64,000 nucleotides of DNA. It comes from Bryobacterales bacterium (GTDB taxonomy: Bacteria; Acidobacteriota; Terriglobia; Bryobacterales; Bryobacteraceae). The stretch lies in assembly GCA_003170295.1 (NCBI GenBank), contig PNAJ01000114.1, forward strand, positions 1 through 64,000, read 5' to 3'. Below are positions 60,635 through 64,000 of this stretch, piece by piece; the stretch's first letter is position 1, and every line of letters starts with the position of its first letter. The notes beneath the pieces were generated by a model. It did not search any database. It was not told the origin of the DNA and saw nothing but the letters and a program-made list of their open reading frames with translations. The position numbers and the translations under genes were made by a program.

Positions 60635-61041
60635 GACTGTCGCGGCTGACGATCGCTCTCTACGTGGGGCTGATATTTGCGAGTGGCGCGGTTTTAGGAG
60701 TGTTTGGGCACTCGCTTTATGCCGTTAGCACCGTGATTTCCAAGGGTGGTCCGAAATCTGAAGACGTCCGCAAAAGGTGGATGGGCGAGCTACAGACCCG
60801 CCTGAAGCTGTCCGCCGATCAATCCGCCAAGATCAACAGTATTTCCGACGAAACCCGCGCGCGCTTCCACGAAGTGCGGCACCGGATGGACCCGGAAATG
60901 GAAAAGATCGGGAAGGAGCAACGTGAGAAAATGCGCTCCGTGCTCACGCCCGATCAGCAGACCGAATACGAGAAAATGCTGAAAGAGCGCGAGGAGCACC
61001 AAAAGCAGAACGGCGAGCGGGGACCTGGCCCCGGCATTTAA
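60631..61041 (+). CDS. periplasmic Spy/CpxP-like protein with membrane anchor
   Basis: 136 residues from the GTG at 60631, which overlaps the previous stop (GTGA). N-terminal membrane helix (LTIALYVGLIFASGAVLGVFG), then an almost wholly helical, highly charged domain with LKLSADQSAKINSI and LTPDQQTEYEKMLKER, two LTxxQ-like motifs of the Spy/CpxP family. Such proteins bind misfolded proteins or heavy metals in the periplasm; beside an ECF sigma and anti-sigma gene it may be the sensor. Confidence 0.8.
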   Translation: MRLSRLTIALYVGLIFASGAVLGVFGHSLYAVSTVISKGGPKSEDVRKRWMGELQTRLKLSADQSAKINSISDETRARFHEVRHRMDPEMEKIGKEQREKMRSVLTPDQQTEYEKMLKEREEHQKQNGERGPGPGI

Positions 61042-61317
61042 CTACACCTTCACAAAGCCTTGCGCGGCTTTCTTCTTCGCGTCGTCGGCCACTTTCTTGG
61101 CTTCCGCGGCGTCCTTTACCTTCTGATACTTCTTCTGGAAACGGTCGACGCGGCCTTCGGTGTCGATCAGCTTCTGCTTGCCCGTGAAAAACGGGTGGCA
61201 GTTGGAGCAGATTTCAACACGCATATTGCCCTTGTGAGCCGAACGGGTCTGGAACTTATGACCGCAAGCGCAGGTCACAGTGATTTCTTCGTAGGCGGGG
61301 TGAATTCCGGCTTTCAT
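61042..61317 (-). CDS. rpmE: 50S ribosomal protein L31
   Basis: 91 residues. [22 protein letters not shown] with CxC, and [30 protein letters not shown] with CxxC: the four zinc-binding cysteines of the zinc-containing L31 form are present. L31 sits on the central protuberance and bridges the subunits; the zinc form can be exchanged for a zinc-free paralogue. The C-terminal tail ([18 protein letters not shown]) is longer than in E. coli. The gene follows a 440-nt region that holds the compact unit described next. Confidence 0.97.
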   Translation of the reverse strand: MKAGIHPAYEEITVTCACGHKFQTRSAHKGNMRVEICSNCHPFFTGKQKLIDTEGRVDRFQKKYQKVKDAAEAKKVADDAKKKAAQGFVKV

Positions 61318-61425
61318 AATATTGTCCTTGGAAACTTCATTCTACCACACGCCGAATCCCCGACCTAACGGGGCGGGGTTATAGCCCCTGAGCGTGAGAG
61401 TCTGCGTGAAAACTTCGGCGCTGAT

Positions 61426-61456
61426 CGCTCCCTGCGGTCGCGGCTCGGTAGAGCAA
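61426..61456 (+). repeat. REP-A palindromic repeat, copy 2
   Basis: CGCTCCCTGCGGTCGCGG...GTAGAGCAA, 28 of 31 positions identical to 4777-4807, same orientation. It lies just beyond the terminator at 61462-61503. Confidence 0.65.
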
Positions 61457-61461
61457 ACTGC

Positions 61462-61503
61462 AAAAAGCCCCGCAACGGCGAAAAGCGTCGCCGGACGGGG
61501 CTC
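61462..61503 (-). terminator. intrinsic terminator, minus-strand transcript
   Basis: On the minus strand, AGCCCCG...CGGGGCT is a 7-bp GC stem with an inner GGCG/CGCC stem and ends in TTTTT (61462-61466). It is followed by ~145 nt before rpmE. Confidence 0.85.
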
Positions 61504-61600
61504 TTTGGGAATTCAGACTCGTCTTCGCGTGAGAGGGCCGGTCCACAGGAGCAGCGGCCTCGTCACTGAACGAAACCTGAACGTTTAGAGAGTGTCGACT

Positions 61601-61657
61601 TTAAGAGTCGGCCACCTCACGCGTAGTTAGAGTTGAGTGATTACTACCAGATATCAT
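61601..61657 (-). CDS. 18-residue minigene with extreme Shine-Dalgarno
   Basis: ATG at 61657 encodes MISGSNHSTLTTREVADS. The sequence AAAAAGGAGGTGGTCC (61664-61679) ends 6 nt before the start; it can pair with the 16S rRNA tail over ~14 nt with one G-U pair. It lies in the unit bounded by the promoter at 61693-61721 and the terminator at 61462-61503. It may be a leader peptide or just part of a non-coding RNA. Not recognised as a known family. Confidence 0.5.
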   Translation of the reverse strand: MISGSNHSTLTTREVADS

Positions 61658-61692
61658 TCGACTGGACCACCTCCTTTTTCAGTGATGCAATC

Positions 61693-61721
61693 ATCATAAT
61701 TCGGTCGAGACACGTTGTCAA
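61693..61721 (-). promoter_or_regulatory. consensus sigma-70 promoter
   Basis: On the minus strand: TTGACA (61721-61716), 17-nt spacer, TATGAT (61698-61693). Matches the consensus at 11 of 12 positions. Transcription should begin near 61686, a few bases before the AAGGAGG element, and read towards rpmE. Confidence 0.8.
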
Positions 61722-61755
61722 TTCATTTCTGAAACATTTTCGAATGGGAATGTTC

Positions 61756-63666
61756 TTACTGCGTCAGGGTGTAGTTCACGTCAATTTGTGTAAGAACTTC
61801 CACCGGTTCTCCGTTCAGCAGTGTCGGTCTGTACAGCCACTGCTTCACGGCTTCCGTGGCCGATTGCACCAGCAAGGGGTGTCCGGACACAAGCTGTAGT
61901 GCGGCGACGCTGCCGTCCTTCGCGATCAGGGCCGTGAATTGGACCGTGCCCTGAATACGAGCTTGCTTGGCAAGCGGCGGATAAAGCGGCACGACCTTCT
62001 TGATAATGTTCTCGGCCTGCACATTACCGCCAACCCGGACGCGCTGCGCGCCATTTGCGGAAGGAGGAATGGTTTCTATTCCCAGCGACATCACTCCACC
62101 GGTGACTCCTCCTGCGATGCCGCCGCTGATTCCTCCTGTGATTCCTCCTGTGATTCCCCCAGTGATACCCGAGGGCCGAAGCATGATCGTCAGCATCGCA
62201 TCGGGCGCATGGCCGTTCATCCTGACCATCAAGTGTTCGTCCACTTCCTTCACCGCGGCCATGACGCGAACGAATTCGTCGTTGCCAAACGGATCGCCAA
62301 TATGGACGGGAAGGATGGCGCGAACTTTTTCCTCCAGTTCGTCCGAGAGGCCGATCATGTCGATCGATTTGAGGTACAGAGGAGTGCGCGCCACCGGCGC
62401 CGCAACCGCGGCTGTCGAGATAGGCGCGGGGCGCGGCGCGGTCTCGAATCTGATGGTGCTTTGCACGTGCGGCGCTAAGCCTCCTTCGGTCGAGAAGTGC
62501 CAGTTGAGGACGCTTGCGAGCGCCGCGCTGCGAAGCTCGTCGGGTCCGCTGATCACATGCGCGTCGGTCACTTCTCCTTTTTGATTGACGGTGCTTTCGA
62601 CGATTACCGAGCCCACGGTGGTGACGCCCGATGGAAAGAACACCGGGGGGCGATGGAGGATCTTCGCGCCCGGCTCGACCGCGACACCGGGGCCGTCAGC
62701 GACGATCGACGTCTTTTCGACCGAGCGTGTTTGCGCAGGCGCTTGCATTGGGAACATCCAGACCGCTAGGCGAGCCGTTATGAGCGCGGCCGAACAGACG
62801 GTCGTAAAACTCAGGAAAGTGCGGGGTTTCGACATGCGAGTCTCCTTCAAGACAGCGGCCACTCGCACGGCGAGCTGGCGTTTTTTCAAAAACAGCGTTG
62901 CCGGAACGACATCCGGCAGAAGTCCCTGCGCCGCTACCGCGACCAATGCGTCAAGATAGCGTTCGCGATCGCAGGTAAGCCCGACAACTTCGGCGTCGAC
63001 CACCTGCTCCCGCGCGAGTTGAATGCGGCTCAGCACGAACCAGGCGGCGGGATGAAACCATAGGGCGCTGCGAATCGCCTCTTCCAAGAGCACGAACAGC
63101 CAGTCGCGGCGGCGCACGTGCGCCAGCTCGTGATGCGCGATAGCAGCGGTCATATCTTGAGGGAGCTCAAGGACGCGCGCGGGCAGCAGGATCGATGGAT
63201 TCAAGAACCCGAACGTCACCGGGCCGCCGACCGTGGCCGACACAAACCAGCGCACGCGAGGATTCGAAAAAGGCACGGGAGGGATCGTGAGCATGCGCGC
63301 GTCGAGACGATGCCGGCGCAGACGAACGAGGCCCGCTCCAATCCACAGGAATCGCAGCGCCGCGCCCGCAGCGAACAGCAGCAGCAAGTACTCCCGCTTC
63401 CATGCGAAGCGAGAAGCAGACCCGTGAGTCACGATCACAGGGGAAGCGCTGGCCGCGACGGCAACCGATCCGTCGTCCTGCGCCACCGGCTGAACCCACG
63501 GCTCGACCGCGGGGAGTAGCAGGGCGATCGCAAGGATCCCCTGCCAGAAAATCAAGCGACCGCGAGGATGACCGAGCGTCCACGCCGCCAGCGCGGCCAC
63601 GGCCACCAGCACCGCAACCTGCGCCGACCACGCCAGCACATTGTCGAGGACCAGCGCGGCGGTCAT
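61756..63666 (-). CDS. BlaR1-like M56 metallopeptidase with two TonB-C domains
   Basis: 636 residues. Helices at ~10-30, ~37-55 and ~88-107 precede the zinc site HHELAHVRRRDW (HEXXH, ~178). The BlaR1/MecR1 M56 domain is followed by another helix (~280-300) and a periplasmic part with two TonB C-terminal-like domains (~335-410: VGSVIVESTVNQKGEVTDAH; ~560-636: GTVQFTALIAKDGSVAALQL). Between them lies a GGIT tetrapeptide tract (62094-62169). It overlaps the blaI-like gene by 4 nt. The pair senses an envelope signal, and the repressor is then degraded. A beta-lactamase is not present. Confidence 0.9.
   Translation of the reverse strand: MTAALVLDNVLAWSAQVAVLVAVAALAAWTLGHPRGRLIFWQGILAIALLLPAVEPWVQPVAQDDGSVAVAASASPVIVTHGSASRFAWKREYLLLLFAAGAALRFLWIGAGLVRLRRHRLDARMLTIPPVPFSNPRVRWFVSATVGGPVTFGFLNPSILLPARVLELPQDMTAAIAHHELAHVRRRDWLFVLLEEAIRSALWFHPAAWFVLSRIQLAREQVVDAEVVGLTCDRERYLDALVAVAAQGLLPDVVPATLFLKKRQLAVRVAAVLKETRMSKPRTFLSFTTVCSAALITARLAVWMFPMQAPAQTRSVEKTSIVADGPGVAVEPGAKILHRPPVFFPSGVTTVGSVIVESTVNQKGEVTDAHVISGPDELRSAALASVLNWHFSTEGGLAPHVQSTIRFETAPRPAPISTAAVAAPVARTPLYLKSIDMIGLSDELEEKVRAILPVHIGDPFGNDEFVRVMAAVKEVDEHLMVRMNGHAPDAMLTIMLRPSGITGGITGGITGGISGGIAGGVTGGVMSLGIETIPPSANGAQRVRVGGNVQAENIIKKVVPLYPPLAKQARIQGTVQFTALIAKDGSVAALQLVSGHPLLVQSATEAVKQWLYRPTLLNGEPVEVLTQIDVNYTLTQ
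62094..62169 (-). repeat. 12-nt tandem repeat encoding GGIT units
   Basis: About six units of GGAGGAATCACA-like 12-mers on the minus strand, encoding GITGGITGGITGGISGGIAGG-type tetrapeptides in the linker of the M56 protein. Number variation by slippage is possible without frameshift. Confidence 0.85.
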
Positions 63667-64000
63667 GACTTGGCATCCTTCCGGATGGTCTTGCGAATCT
63701 CTTCCAGATCCTTGGCGTCGAGGTGCTGGCCCTCGACCAAGTGGACCAGAAGCGGTTCCGCGGAACCGTTAAAAACGCGATTGACGAACTCCCGCACCAT
63801 GGACCGGATCACAAGCTTTTGAGGCTGGCTGGGGCGATAGACGTAAGCCCGGTCGTCTTGCCGCTTCTTGAGATAACCCTTCTGCTCCAGAATGTTCATC
63901 ATCGTCATCACGGTGGTGTAAGCGATGCGGCGATGCGCCAGCATGGTTTCATAAACCTGGCGCACGGTGGCGGTTTCCAGTTGCCACACCACCTTCATGA
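63663..64000 (-). CDS. BlaI/MecI/CopY-family repressor (5' end outside window)
   Basis: At least 112 residues. Winged helix: VWQLETATVRQVYETMLAHRRIAYTTVMTMMNILEQKGYLKKRQDDRAYVYRP. The C-terminal helices serve dimerisation (VREFVNRVFNGSAEPLLVHL). Family members normally have about ten more residues (...LTPRELEIMKVVW) before the visible ATG at 63998, so the gene probably continues beyond the window end. It represses the BlaR1-like operon of which it is the first gene. Confidence 0.92.
   Translation of the reverse strand, partial: MKVVWQLETATVRQVYETMLAHRRIAYTTVMTMMNILEQKGYLKKRQDDRAYVYRPSQPQKLVIRSMVREFVNRVFNGSAEPLLVHLVEGQHLDAKDLEEIRKTIRKDAKS

Noticed and set aside
61664-61679. Plus-strand GGACCACCTCCTTTTT resembling the 3' end of 16S rRNA
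   Set aside because: No other part of a 16S gene is present; it is better read as a strong Shine-Dalgarno on the minus strand.
61633-61899. 88-codon plus-strand frame
   Set aside because: It spans the antisense of the promoter-minigene unit and the end of the M56 gene; no ribosome binding site.
1-64000. Search by eye for tRNA, rRNA operons, CRISPR arrays, replication origin and integrase
   Set aside because: None seen; no cloverleaf, regular spacer array or DnaA-box cluster was recognised.

Overview
The window looks like a chromosomal segment of an Acidobacteriota, most likely a Solibacter/Bryobacter-type member. The reasons are the high GC content, an ABC permease of the ATPase-less 'ADOP' type translationally coupled to a PadR regulator, a TPR protein with a carboxypeptidase-regulatory domain, PEP-CTERM proteins, a GMC/gluconate-dehydrogenase-3 pair, and lipid A genes (diderm cell). 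This assignment is inference from gene content; no rRNA, tRNA, CRISPR or prophage was seen.

Layout. 0-5 kb: a PEGA/concanavalin-like membrane protein diverges from two glycosyltransferases, followed by REP-like palindromes. 5-11.5 kb (mostly minus): secreted repeat protein, RsbU-type phosphatase, an in-frame LpxD-LOG fusion, a frameshifted ORF6N gene with a duplicated palindrome, a YHS protein and a TPR protein. 11.5-15.5 kb: three paralogous PEP-CTERM proteins with duplicated upstream regions. 15.6-21.2 kb: feoA-feoB, lpxB, and an M1-peptidase-like protein that has lost its zinc site. 21.2-30.3 kb (minus): PEP-mutase-like enzyme, trxB, then an amino-acid gene set (two aminotransferases, ornithine-cyclodeaminase-like, PLP dehydratase, amidohydrolase, permease). 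30.3-31 kb: a RAYT transposase bounded by REP hairpins. 31-41.4 kb: kinase with zinc ribbon, nucleotidyltransferase, GMC dehydrogenase pair, ADOP permease/PadR, PHP-like secreted protein, SDR epimerase. 41.4-53.3 kb: inositol-phosphate synthase and a LytTR regulator (probably leaderless), then nine plus-strand genes. 53.3-64 kb: cytochrome b/SUOX pair, toxin-antitoxin, permease, UvrD with a 52-residue basic partner, ECF sigma unit, rpmE, a compact unassigned transcription unit, and an M56/BlaI pair.

Best candidate for an undescribed system: 43.7-53.3 kb. The first half (HemN-like radical SAM, chorismate-lyase-like, FAD halogenase-like and PaaK-like ligase) reads as an aromatic-acid module. 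The second half (alpha/beta hydrolase, ATP-grasp, GCS2 carboxylate-amine ligase, M29 aminopeptidase, second ATP-grasp-like protein) reads as a ribosome-independent peptide-bond module. Most gene junctions overlap by 1-8 nt. Together they may make a conjugate of an aromatic acid with amino acids, but no product can be read from the sequence.

A second strand of interest is small DNA structure: several REP families, one of which delimits the RAYT element, a palindrome shared between the promoter and the coding region of the ORF6N gene, and a strong promoter-SD-minigene-terminator unit before rpmE.
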